The notes under the pieces: generated by a model
What the model was told of the DNA's origin: nothing
What the model saw: only the letters and a program-made list of their open reading frames with translations
Database searches by the model: none
Assembly: GCA_017405115.1 (NCBI GenBank)
Contig: JAFRBA010000107.1
Span: 1 to 64,000, forward strand
DNA: 64,000 bases
Source of the DNA: Kiritimatiellia bacterium
GTDB lineage: Bacteria; Verrucomicrobiota; Kiritimatiellia; RFP12; UBA1067
Reading direction: 5' to 3'
Position numbers and translations under genes: made by a program
Shown: positions 50,682-58,557 of the stretch, in pieces
Position numbering within the stretch: position 1 is the stretch's first letter
How the letters are laid out: every line of letters begins with the position of its first letter

Positions 50682-52364
50682 ATGGTGACGAAGAAACTGG
50701 GCGCCGTTGTATTTGGTACAGTGCTTGCCTTGCATGGCATTATGCCTGATGCTTTCGCGGAGGTGCCAGGTGGGCGGCTTGGCGACCTCGTCGAAATGGC
50801 GAGGCACTGCGTTCCTCTTTCGGAGCGAAGTGAGTGGAGCGCCCACACGACGCTTAACGGATGCCTCAAGCTTGTCGAGATGTACGAGTCGAGCGGTGAC
50901 AAGGCTGTCTTTGACGCGGTCGTTGCGACTGGGTGGGACATCGCGTGCGAAGACGGGTATGTCTCGGATGCGGAGACAAGCGAGAAGTGGAAGCGCCTTT
51001 GCCGAAAGCTCCGCAAAATCACTGGTGATGTGCGCTGGGACGAACAGCTGTCGAAGGCGGAATATCGTATCGAAGGTTCCAGCCGCCGCCTAGACCGCTC
51101 CAAGTTCATCGTTGGGGCATACGGCCTTGGCGGCATCAAGAATCTAGAGGAACGGCACGTCCGTGAACTTTCCGAGTGCGGAATCGACCTTGTGTCCATT
51201 GGCGGAAACGCCGTGTCGATAGAGTCGTCGGGGAGACGGCGCGACGAGATACTGGACTGGTGCCTGAAATACGGGGTCAAGTGCATCCTCGGCTGGCAGC
51301 TACCCGGCGACTGGGCGTGGAACGGCGGCGATGCGAAGAAGAAATATGCGAAAGGCGAGCGTTGGGCGAAGTGCGACATGAATCGATTTGACGCCTACAC
51401 GGCACGGTTTCGCGACCATCCGGCGGTTGCCATGATCGCGACGTGCGACGAGCCAAATGCGCTGGACTATCCGTTCCGTGCGAAGTTCACGCGCCGCGTG
51501 ATGCGAAACTTCCAGAACCAGGTTCCGCTCTTCAACCTCTTCCCGAACTATGCGCTTCCTGACGACGCCGGGAACGAGAGGGCTGTCCAGCAGCTTGGCA
51601 CGAAGGACTACGAGCAGTACGTTGCCGAGTACTGCAAGTACATTCCGCTGGACTACGTCAGCTACGACTTCTATCCCTGGGCGTGGAACGTCAAGTTCAG
51701 GCAGTTCTACGACAACCTGCGCGTCGTCGCCGACGCATGCGGCGCGACCGGCAAGAGCCACTGGCTTTATCTCCAGTGCACGCGCTACAACCAGGACAAG
51801 AAGGAGCGCTATCCGACCATGGACGAGCCGCGCCTCCGCTATCAGGCGGCGTCGGCTCTCGCCTACGGCGCAGAGTGCATCATCTGGGCTTGCTGGGCGC
51901 CGAGCTGGGGCGGTTGGGATATCAACGCCGTCGATGCGGATGGACAGCCGACTGTCGTCTATGCGCCGCTTAAGAAAGTCAACGCCGCGCTTCACGCGCT
52001 TTCGCCCGACTACATGAAGTACAGGCGCATGACGACCGACCTCGTCGGTCTCGCCGACGAACTTGCCGAATCTTCCGGTACGGCCTTCAGGAACGTGAAG
52101 GCGACGGACGGTGCCGCGCTGGCAGTCGGACATTTTGCCGCGCGCTCTGGCAACGGCGACTATGCAATCTTCATCGCGGCGATTGACGACCCGAACGGAC
52201 AGAAGGTCGCCACGCACACCGTCACGTTTGCGATTCCGCGCAAGGGATTCAAGATCCGCGCCGTCGATGGCAATGGGCCTGTCGTCGTATCAGTGTCGGA
52301 GGTCGGAACGATGTCCGTGCAGCTGACGACATGCCATGGCGTCCTTGTGATGGCCGAGCGCTGA
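50682..52364 (+). CDS. Secreted TIM-barrel glycosidase, GH42/GH-A-like
   Basis: About 560 residues. Start at 50682 gives a signal peptide (MVTKKLGAVVFGTVLALHGIMPDAFA); an in-frame TTG at 50667 is an alternative. After a helical ~100-residue N-terminal part, a barrel follows with CDEPNALDYP near 260 (probable acid/base Glu), FYPWAWN, and CIIWACWAPSWGG near 405; the end is a beta domain. It is not one of the three GH-A paralogues at 11-28 kb. The family is not certain. It follows the secreted beta-rich gene by about 50 bases and is probably co-transcribed. Confidence 0.65.
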   Translation: MVTKKLGAVVFGTVLALHGIMPDAFAEVPGGRLGDLVEMARHCVPLSERSEWSAHTTLNGCLKLVEMYESSGDKAVFDAVVATGWDIACEDGYVSDAETSEKWKRLCRKLRKITGDVRWDEQLSKAEYRIEGSSRRLDRSKFIVGAYGLGGIKNLEERHVRELSECGIDLVSIGGNAVSIESSGRRRDEILDWCLKYGVKCILGWQLPGDWAWNGGDAKKKYAKGERWAKCDMNRFDAYTARFRDHPAVAMIATCDEPNALDYPFRAKFTRRVMRNFQNQVPLFNLFPNYALPDDAGNERAVQQLGTKDYEQYVAEYCKYIPLDYVSYDFYPWAWNVKFRQFYDNLRVVADACGATGKSHWLYLQCTRYNQDKKERYPTMDEPRLRYQAASALAYGAECIIWACWAPSWGGWDINAVDADGQPTVVYAPLKKVNAALHALSPDYMKYRRMTTDLVGLADELAESSGTAFRNVKATDGAALAVGHFAARSGNGDYAIFIAAIDDPNGQKVATHTVTFAIPRKGFKIRAVDGNGPVVVSVSEVGTMSVQLTTCHGVLVMAER

Positions 52365-52381
52365 CGATAAGGAGAAGAACG

Positions 52382-52613
52382 ATGATGAATCTGGCGTCGC
52401 TTACTTTTCTTGCGGCGAGTGCATTTGCCGCCGTCATTGCAGACGACCGCCCAGAGGCGGAACGTGTTGGCCGGGAGGAATCCTTCAGGGCCGCGCTTGG
52501 GGCGACGGAAGCGCAAGGAGATCGCGGAGTCCGGGGGCAAGTTTGATTTGGTGTTTGTTGGAGATTCAATCACGCACAATCTCAGAGGGGTGTGTCCCCG
52601 TTCCATTGTATAG
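52382..52613 (+). pseudogene. Broken SGNH/GDSL hydrolase
   Basis: The start frame encodes a signal peptide (MMNLASLTFLAASAFAAVIA) and then runs to an early TGA. Another frame takes over with RKRKEIAESGGKFDLVFVGD followed by SITHNL, which is SGNH block I with the catalytic Ser in GDSI. It ends at 52613 without blocks II-V. So it is both frameshifted and truncated. SGNH proteins of this sort are secreted esterases of glycan clusters. The rest, to 52671, holds only the 13-codon frame MAAKKVPITFNMG, not recognised. Confidence 0.75.
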
Positions 52614-52671
52614 GAAAAATCTATATGGCTGCAAAGAAAGTTCCAATTACCTTTAACATGGGCTGATGGGA

Positions 52672-52677
52672 TATAAT
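52672..52677 (+). promoter_or_regulatory. -10 promoter of the gamma-glutamyl cluster
   Basis: TATAAT at 52672-52677; the ATG at 52689 is 11 bases on, leaving a leader of about 4 bases and no ribosome site. Confidence 0.6.
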
Positions 52678-52688
52678 AATGGGCGTGT

Positions 52689-54098
52689 ATGAAAAACAAG
52701 ACGCCCATAGCAGACGCGCTCGATGCGCGGTTCTTCGCTCCGCTGCGACGCAAGCGCACGCGCCGCGTGGGCGTTGAGTTGGAGTTTCCCGTCTGGAACC
52801 GCATGCCGGGGACGGCTGCGGATTTTGCTGCCGTCCATGCGGCGACGGACGAATTTCTCTCGCGATTCGATTTCACGGACCAGGTACGCGACGATGAATG
52901 CGCAGTCTATCGCGCAACCGATCCTGCAACAGGCGACGAACTTTCCTTCGACTGCTCCTACAATACGCTGGAGCTTTCCTTCGGCCCCGGGGAGAACCTG
53001 ACCGAGACTCATCGTCGTTTCGTTGCCTACTACTCGGCCTTGCAGGAAGCATTTGGTCGGCATGGACACGCCCTCACCGGAATGGGCATCAATCCGCATT
53101 GGCGCGAGAACCGCCCCGATCCCATCGGGAACGGACGTTACCGGATGCTCCTTCACCATCTGAAGTCCTATTCCAAATATGGCGGTTCGCCTCGATTCCA
53201 CGATCATCCGGACTTTGGTCTTTTCTCCTGCGCGTCACAGACGCAAGTCGATGCCGACGAGGAGTCTGTCGTCCCTCTTGTCAACGCCTTCAATCTTCTG
53301 GAACCGTTCAAGGCCGTCCTGTTCGCAAACTCCCCGTTCGGCGCACGGAACGAGACGCTATGCGGACGCGACAGTCTCTGGAGCAGGAGCCTGCACGGGC
53401 TGAACCCGCACAACTGCGGAATGTACGGCGTCACGCTCCGTTCGCTTGAGGACATCGCGGGCTATCTCGAGTCGACGAGCATCTACTGCGTTGAGCGTGG
53501 CGAACGCTATATCAACTTCGCGCCCGTTCCGCTGCGCGACTATCTCGGTCTCGGCACAGTCGTCGGCGAGTACTGGGACGCGGCGGCGAAAGTCCACCGC
53601 AGATGCCTCATTTCGCCGTCGCCGGAGGATGTCGCGTGGCTTCGTCCGTTCAAGTTCGAGGACTTGACCCAGCGCGGCACGGTCGAGTTCCGTTCCGTTT
53701 GCGAGCAGCCGGTGCGCGAGGCGTTCGCCGCCGCCGCATTCCATGCAGGGCTTGCCGAGCGCGTGGACAAGCTTGCCGGGCTCCTTGAGCACGACACCAT
53801 TCTTTACGGGCACGGCTACGGCGCGGAGGAGCTGCGTAATCTGACAATCCGCCACGAATGGCCGTCGTTCATCGACCGAAAGGCGCTGACGGTACAGCTC
53901 CACCGCATCATCGATTTTGCGGAAGAAGGATTGGTCCAGCGTGGATTCGGCGAAGAAGCGCTGCTTACGCCCTTGCGCCGCCGATCCGAGACGCTTGCAA
54001 GCCCGGCCCGCGAGCAGGTGGAGCGACTGGAGCGCGGTGAAACCATCGAATCCATCGCAGACAGCTATGGCAGTCTTGAGGAGGTTGGCTATGCTTGA
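52689..54098 (+). CDS. Glutamate-cysteine ligase-like protein, GCS2 family
   Basis: 469 residues. RVGVELEFPVWN near 27 (metal/substrate acidic pair), SFDCSYNTLELSFGPG (near 80-95), GINPHW near 137 and TVEFRSVCEQP near 335 fit the GCS2 carboxylate-amine ligase fold of plant/proteobacterial GshA and actinobacterial EgtA. It would join glutamate via its gamma-carboxyl to cysteine or another amine, with ATP. It opens a three-gene set with overlapping ends (8 bases with the next gene). Without a visible gshB, the product may not be glutathione. Confidence 0.75.
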   Translation: MKNKTPIADALDARFFAPLRRKRTRRVGVELEFPVWNRMPGTAADFAAVHAATDEFLSRFDFTDQVRDDECAVYRATDPATGDELSFDCSYNTLELSFGPGENLTETHRRFVAYYSALQEAFGRHGHALTGMGINPHWRENRPDPIGNGRYRMLLHHLKSYSKYGGSPRFHDHPDFGLFSCASQTQVDADEESVVPLVNAFNLLEPFKAVLFANSPFGARNETLCGRDSLWSRSLHGLNPHNCGMYGVTLRSLEDIAGYLESTSIYCVERGERYINFAPVPLRDYLGLGTVVGEYWDAAAKVHRRCLISPSPEDVAWLRPFKFEDLTQRGTVEFRSVCEQPVREAFAAAAFHAGLAERVDKLAGLLEHDTILYGHGYGAEELRNLTIRHEWPSFIDRKALTVQLHRIIDFAEEGLVQRGFGEEALLTPLRRRSETLASPAREQVERLERGETIESIADSYGSLEEVGYA

Positions 54099-54774
54099 CG
54101 TGCGTGAAGCAAGATTGCGTCCTCTGGCCTTTGACGGCAACTTCGGTCTGGAGAGAGAGGCGTTGCGCGTGACGGAGGGCGGGCGCATGGCGCATACGCC
54201 GCATCCGTTCCCAGCCGACCATCCGCGCATCGTCCGCGACTTCTGCGAGAACCAGACCGAGATCAACACCGGCGTCCATGCGACGGCGGAATCGGCGGTC
54301 TCGGAATTGGCGGAGATCGACGCGACGATCCGCGCGGTGATCGCGCAAAAGGGAGAAAGTCTTTGGACGAATTCAAATCCGCCGCCTGGCCTTGCGGAAG
54401 ACGAGATCGTTCCCGCGAAGTTCAATGGTCCACTCGCCGGGAAATCGGTCTACCGCGACTATCTCGCCACGAAGTACGGCAAGCAACTCATGGCATACTG
54501 CGGCATCCACGTCAATTTTTCCTTTGGCGCACGGCTCGTTGAGGCTGCGGGGGTGAAACGCGACGAGCTCTATCTCCACGTCGCGGCATTCAAGGCGGCA
54601 GCGAGTCTCGACTTCGACAGGACGCCGGTCGGAGAGCTGCTGGAGCGGATGGACGAGTTCTTTTCCGGCTCCGCCGGATGGCCATCCCGAGTCCGGCGCG
54701 TCCTGGCGTTCGAAGCGGAGAAAGTGTATCGTCCTGAAAAGCGCTATGCGCGGATGGAGGCCTGCCATGTGTGA
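54091..54774 (+). CDS. GshA-type glutamate-cysteine ligase N-terminal domain, short
   Basis: 227 residues from 54091 (GAGGAGG upstream). FGLEREALRVTEGGRMAHTP and DFCENQTEINTG are the active-site start of E. coli-type GshA/GshF ligases, and GIHVNFSF is a later motif. E. coli GshA is more than twice as long, so the C-terminal half is missing. It is thus a second, unrelated gamma-glutamyl ligase type beside a GCS2 protein. It could be a truncated gene, a regulatory or a distinct small family. Eight-base overlaps on both sides imply tight coupling. Confidence 0.65.
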   Translation: MLDVREARLRPLAFDGNFGLEREALRVTEGGRMAHTPHPFPADHPRIVRDFCENQTEINTGVHATAESAVSELAEIDATIRAVIAQKGESLWTNSNPPPGLAEDEIVPAKFNGPLAGKSVYRDYLATKYGKQLMAYCGIHVNFSFGARLVEAAGVKRDELYLHVAAFKAAASLDFDRTPVGELLERMDEFFSGSAGWPSRVRRVLAFEAEKVYRPEKRYARMEACHV

Positions 54775-55543
54775 GATGCTCGGAATGTCTGCAAGGCGCC
54801 GCCGAAAGGCGAACGCCACGCTGCGCGAGTTCTACGCCCACGCCGAGCGGCATCCGCACGGATGGGGGCGTGCGCGCTTTCGCAACGGCATCGCGCCGTT
54901 TGTCGAGAAGGAGCCGGACAAGGCGACGGAGAGCGAGGCGCTGCGGCACGTTCTTGACGAGACGATAGACGATCCGACGATCCTTGCACACATCAGGTTC
55001 GCGACGGTCGGCACTATGGAATACGCAAACTGCCATCCGTTCACAGCCACCGACAATTCGGGGCGCATCTGGACTCTCGTCCACAACGGCACGATATTCA
55101 ACGGTGCGGAGCTGAACGAATACATCGGCGTCCAGTTCGGCGAAACGGATTCCGAGCGCGTGTTGCTGCATCTTGTCGACATGGTCGACAAGGCGCAGAT
55201 TCGCAAGGGGCGCCCCTTGGACGCGAAGGAGCGGTTTGACGTCCTGTCCGCCGCCATCGCCGATCTGTCGAACGGGAACAAGCTCAACCTGCTCATCCAC
55301 GACGGCGAAGTCATGTATGCGCACACGAACTTCCGCGACTCGCTCCATTTCCTCAAGGAAGACGGCGCGGTGACGCTCTCCACGAACCCGCTGTCGCAGG
55401 GCGACTGGAAGCCCGTGCCGTTCACGCGGCTCGTCGCAATCAAGGACGGCGAGTTCGTCCGCGAAGGAACGTCCCACGGCAACGAATACATCCACAACCC
55501 GGAGGACTACCGCCTCGTGTACATGAACTTCGCACGACTGTAG
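54767..55543 (+). CDS. Class II glutamine amidotransferase, EgtC/YafJ-like
   Basis: 258 residues. I chose the ATG at 54767 because it makes Cys residue 2 (MCEML), the N-terminal nucleophile exposed when Met is removed. HPHGWGRARF, AHIRFATVGT, NCHPF and VHNGTIFN are the class II amidotransferase motifs. EgtC of this fold removes a gamma-glutamyl group in ergothioneine synthesis, and EgtA is a GCS2-like ligase, so the neighbours recall half of that pathway; egtB and egtD are not here. Confidence 0.75.
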   Translation: MCEMLGMSARRRRKANATLREFYAHAERHPHGWGRARFRNGIAPFVEKEPDKATESEALRHVLDETIDDPTILAHIRFATVGTMEYANCHPFTATDNSGRIWTLVHNGTIFNGAELNEYIGVQFGETDSERVLLHLVDMVDKAQIRKGRPLDAKERFDVLSAAIADLSNGNKLNLLIHDGEVMYAHTNFRDSLHFLKEDGAVTLSTNPLSQGDWKPVPFTRLVAIKDGEFVREGTSHGNEYIHNPEDYRLVYMNFARL

Positions 55544-55558
55544 TTTTTCTAACGAAGC

Positions 55559-55639
55559 ATGAGAAACGAAGAAGTCGATGCTGCCATACGCGCCAACGGA
55601 CAGGAGGTCGTGTTCAAGAACTGGGACAACAGGATTTGA
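55559..55639 (+). CDS. Possible 26-aa small ORF
   Basis: Reads MRNEEVDAAIRANGQEVVFK then NWDNRI and a stop that touches the next -10. Unrecognised; could be a gene fragment or chance. Confidence 0.2.
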   Translation: MRNEEVDAAIRANGQEVVFKNWDNRI

Positions 55640-55645
55640 TATAAT
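55640..55645 (+). promoter_or_regulatory. Extended -10 promoter of larE
   Basis: TGA-TATAAT at 55640-55645; ATG at 55652 starts 6 bases later (leaderless). The ATG at 55646 abuts the hexamer and is unlikely. Confidence 0.6.
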
Positions 55646-55651
55646 ATGGCC

Positions 55652-56506
55652 ATGATCTTGCATCAACAGGAGCGAGCGGATGCGGACGTGAAGCTTGAAA
55701 GGCTCCGCGCGCAGCTGCGCGAGATCGGAAGCGCGGCGGTCGCGTTTTCTTCCGGCGTCGATTCGACGTTCCTTCTGCGCGTGGCGCACGAGGAGCTTGG
55801 CGACCGTGTCGTGGCCGTCACCGCGCGGTCCCGTTCCTTCCCGAAACGTGAGCTGGACGAGGCGGCGGCGTTCTGCCGGAGCGAGGGAGTGCGGCACGAG
55901 ATTGTCGATTCTGAAGAGCTGGCCATTCCTGCCTTTGCCGAAAATCCGCCTGACCGCTGCTACCACTGCAAGAAGACGCTTTTCGGAAAGCTTATCGCCT
56001 TCGCACAGGCGAATGGACTCAATGCGGTCCTTGAGGGTTCGAACATTGACGACGACGGCGACTATCGTCCGGGACGGCGTGCAATCATGGAGCTTGGCGT
56101 TAGAAGTCCGCTGCACGACGCAGGGCTCACGAAAGGGGAGATACGCGAGTTGTCGAAGAAGCTCGGGCTGCCCACGGCGAACAAGCCGTCGTTCGCCTGC
56201 CTTGCGTCGCGGTTTCCGTATGGCGAGCGCATAACCGCCGCGGGATTGGAGCGCGTGGAGAGGGCGGAGCAGTGGCTCCTGGACGCTGGGCTCGGCCTCA
56301 CGCAACTGCGCGTCCGCTCGCACGGCGATGTTGCGCGAATCGAAGTGCCGCCTGAGGCGATCGCCCGCATCGCCGCCCGTGCAGAGGAAGTCGCCGCCGC
56401 GCTGAAGGGTTTCGGCTTCGCATATGTTGCGCTCGACCTCCAGGGCTACCGCACCGGCAGCATGAACGAGCGCCTTGATGACAGCGTGCGCAGGAGTGTG
56501 GTATAA
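55652..56506 (+). CDS. larE: ATP-dependent sacrificial sulfur transferase LarE family
   Basis: 284 residues. PP-loop SSGVDSTFLL near 33 binds ATP; RCYHCKKTLF near 105 and the invariant PSFACLASRFPYG near 170, whose cysteine donates sulfur in LarE, identify the family. LarE makes the nickel-pincer nucleotide cofactor with LarB and LarC, which are not in view, so the protein may serve another sulfur or cofactor route. The end embeds a promoter (GTG GTA TAA). Confidence 0.85.
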   Translation: MILHQQERADADVKLERLRAQLREIGSAAVAFSSGVDSTFLLRVAHEELGDRVVAVTARSRSFPKRELDEAAAFCRSEGVRHEIVDSEELAIPAFAENPPDRCYHCKKTLFGKLIAFAQANGLNAVLEGSNIDDDGDYRPGRRAIMELGVRSPLHDAGLTKGEIRELSKKLGLPTANKPSFACLASRFPYGERITAAGLERVERAEQWLLDAGLGLTQLRVRSHGDVARIEVPPEAIARIAARAEEVAAALKGFGFAYVALDLQGYRTGSMNERLDDSVRRSVV

Positions 56507-56507
56507 T
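56502..56507 (+). promoter_or_regulatory. Extended -10 overlapping the larE stop codon
   Basis: TGG-TATAAT at 56502-56507. It would drive the gene at 56682 through a ~165-base leader containing the heptamer array. Confidence 0.5.
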
Positions 56508-56542
56508 TTTGAGCGTAAAGATTGATTTTTCATGGAGAGTTC

Positions 56543-56650
56543 GACATTAGACAGTCGGCGGCCGAGGAAGTTGCGACATTCGACATTCGACATTCGACAT
56601 TCGACTGTCGGTTGTCGTCTGGCTGTCGGTCGCCGGTTGTCGAATGTCGT
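56543..56650. repeat. ATTCGAC heptamer array A, upstream of the four-helix gene
   Basis: GACATTAGACAGTCGGCGGC (56543 on) is followed by four ACATTCG-type 7-bp units and their inverse (GTCGGTTGTCG...GTCGAATGTCG), so it can fold into a long stem. Its first 23 bp match array B at 22 positions. Confidence 0.8.
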
Positions 56651-56681
56651 ACCATTAACATCAAGTGAAAGGCCAACCTAA

Positions 56682-57437
56682 ATGACCCCTGTTGTCGGAC
56701 ACTATGGCGGCTACCGCAAGACGCTTTCCTTTGGCCTCACATGCCTTGTGTATCACGCCACCACCACATTCTGCCGTCGCAACTACAACTACCAGAACGA
56801 CGCCCTCGGCAAGACCGTGGGGCAGATGGTTGGCGCGGCGCGGTCGGCACGGCAGAACATCGTCGAAGGTTCCTCCCGTGCCGGAACCTCGAAGGAAACC
56901 GAGCTGAAGCTCCTTGACGTGGCGAAGGCGTCGTTGCAGGAACTTGCGGGCGATTACGAGGCGTTCATTGTCGACGCCGGCGAAACGCCGTGGAGCGAAC
57001 ATGATCCAAAATACCGCAAGGCCAAATCGCTTGTGTTCGAGGATTTTGACGCGAAAGGGGATTTGCGCCATGAATACGGGAAGCACATCCTTGCGATGCG
57101 CAAGCGGTTTGCGGAGGCGCTTGAGAATGAAAACCCGATCATCGCCGCGAACGCGATTCTCGTGACGATCGACCGTGCGTGTGCGTTGCTGCACAGGCAG
57201 ATCGAGAAGATCGGCGAGGACTTCCGCGAGCAGGGCGGATTCACGGAGCATCTTACGAAAGTGCGCCTTGAGGCACGCGACAAGGCAATCGCCGAAAGCG
57301 ACGCGCCGAAGTGTCCGAAATGCGGCGGGCCGATGCGGAAGGTGGTGGCGAAGAAGGGCTCGAACGCGGGCAATCCATTTTGGAGCTGCCAGGCGTATCC
57401 TAATTGCAACGGCACCCGCAAGTGGGACTGGAAGTGA
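56682..57437 (+). CDS. Four-helix-bundle suffix-type protein with C4 zinc finger
   Basis: 251 residues. Residues ~1-200 look like the four-helix bundle family related to 23S rRNA intervening-sequence proteins (GKTVGQMVGAARSARQNIVE, GSSRAGTSKETELKLLDVAK). Residues ~208-248 are a topoisomerase-type zinc finger with four Cys (CPKCGGPM ... FWSCQAYPNC). It may bind nucleic acid. The gene is bracketed on both sides by related heptamer repeat arrays, which is compatible with movement as a unit. Confidence 0.7.
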   Translation: MTPVVGHYGGYRKTLSFGLTCLVYHATTTFCRRNYNYQNDALGKTVGQMVGAARSARQNIVEGSSRAGTSKETELKLLDVAKASLQELAGDYEAFIVDAGETPWSEHDPKYRKAKSLVFEDFDAKGDLRHEYGKHILAMRKRFAEALENENPIIAANAILVTIDRACALLHRQIEKIGEDFREQGGFTEHLTKVRLEARDKAIAESDAPKCPKCGGPMRKVVAKKGSNAGNPFWSCQAYPNCNGTRKWDWK

Positions 57438-57450
57438 TGGCGGTGGAGGA

Positions 57451-57544
57451 GACATTCGACAGTCGGCGGCCGACGACCCGGGCGCGACATTCGGTTGTCG
57501 GTTGTCGGCTGTCACCCGGCTGTCGATTGTCGGTTGTCGATTGG
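57451..57544. repeat. ATTCGAC heptamer array B, downstream of the four-helix gene
   Basis: Begins GACATTCGACAGTCGGCGGC, nearly identical to array A, and continues with units of GTCGGTT/GTCGATT type. Same orientation as array A. Confidence 0.8.
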
Positions 57545-57574
57545 CGCTGGTCAGTAATATAGGCAAGGAATGTA

Positions 57575-58549
57575 ATGGAAGTTCAAAACATCACCCGAGA
57601 AGAGGCGTTGGCTCTGCTGAAGCCGGGGCGGCGCGAGGAACTGCGCGAGCGGGCGCACGAGGTGACGGAGCGATGCGTCGAAAAGCGATTCGATTTCTGC
57701 TCGATCATCAATGCGCGCTCGGGCCGCTGCACCGAGAACTGCAAGTGGTGCGCGCAGTCTGCGCACTGGAAGACCGGCTGCGAAACCTATGGCTGGGTCG
57801 GGACCGAGGCCTGCGTCAAGGCCGCGAAGGAGGCGGAGGCGAATGGCGCAGATCGCATCGGCATCGTTACTTCGGGACGCTGCCTCTCGCCGGAAGACTT
57901 GGACAACGTCTGCGCGGCTCTCCGCGAAATGCGCAAGGCGACGAGCATCGGCCTCTGCGCTTCGCTCGGGCTGCTTACGGAAGCCGACCTCGTGAAGCTG
58001 AAGGCGGCCGGTCTCCAGCGCGTCCACTGCAACCTTGAGTCCGCGCCGTCGCTCTTCCCGTCGCTCTGCTCCACGCACACGATGGCGGACAAGCTGGCGA
58101 CGCTGCGCGCCGCGAAGAAGCTTGGCTTCCAGGTCTGCTGCGGCGGCATCATCGGCATGGGCGAGACGGACGAGCAGCTTGTGGAGTTCGCCTTTGCGCT
58201 GAAGGAGGTTGCACCGGACTCCATTCCCGTCAACGTGCTGCACCCGATCGAAGGGACGCCACTTGGGAATCGCGGCATTCTCGACCCAGAACGCGTGGTC
58301 GATTCGGTGGCGGTTCTTCGTCTCGTCAACCCGTCGACGCCGCTCCGCTTTGCGGGCGGGCGCCGCGACATGGACGACGAGACGGCGGCGAAGTGCATCT
58401 ACGTGGGGATGTCCGCCGGAATCGCGGGTCCTCTTCTCACCACGCCAGGCGCGGACTTCGACGACGACCGCTCCCTCGCCGTCCGTGCCGGCTATGCAGT
58501 CGGAGCGCGTTCGCCGAAGCCTTGCGCAGGTTCCGGCGAGGTGGTATAA
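57575..58549 (+). CDS. bioB: Biotin synthase
   Basis: 324 residues. The radical-SAM cluster is CTENCKWCAQS (near 52), with EANGADRIGIVTSGR and NLESAP motifs and FAGGRRDM near the end (conserved Arg for the 2Fe-2S cluster). It inserts sulfur into dethiobiotin. No other bio genes are near. An AAGGA lies 6 bases before the ATG. The last codons GTG GTA TAA embed the next promoter. Confidence 0.93.
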   Translation: MEVQNITREEALALLKPGRREELRERAHEVTERCVEKRFDFCSIINARSGRCTENCKWCAQSAHWKTGCETYGWVGTEACVKAAKEAEANGADRIGIVTSGRCLSPEDLDNVCAALREMRKATSIGLCASLGLLTEADLVKLKAAGLQRVHCNLESAPSLFPSLCSTHTMADKLATLRAAKKLGFQVCCGGIIGMGETDEQLVEFAFALKEVAPDSIPVNVLHPIEGTPLGNRGILDPERVVDSVAVLRLVNPSTPLRFAGGRRDMDDETAAKCIYVGMSAGIAGPLLTTPGADFDDDRSLAVRAGYAVGARSPKPCAGSGEVV

Positions 58550-58550
58550 T
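58545..58550 (+). promoter_or_regulatory. Extended -10 promoter of the U32 gene, inside the bioB stop
   Basis: TGG-TATAAT at 58545-58550; ATG at 58558 starts 7 bases later. Leaderless. Confidence 0.65.
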
Positions 58551-58557
58551 GCGCTGC

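Noticed and set aside
54590..56593. 667-codon minus-strand open frame over the amidotransferase and larE
   Set aside because: It lies opposite two genes with recognised active sites and has shadow-like composition.
56543..57544. Insertion sequence around the four-helix gene
   Set aside because: The flanking repeats are direct and low-complexity, and there is no transposase motif or target-site duplication visible.
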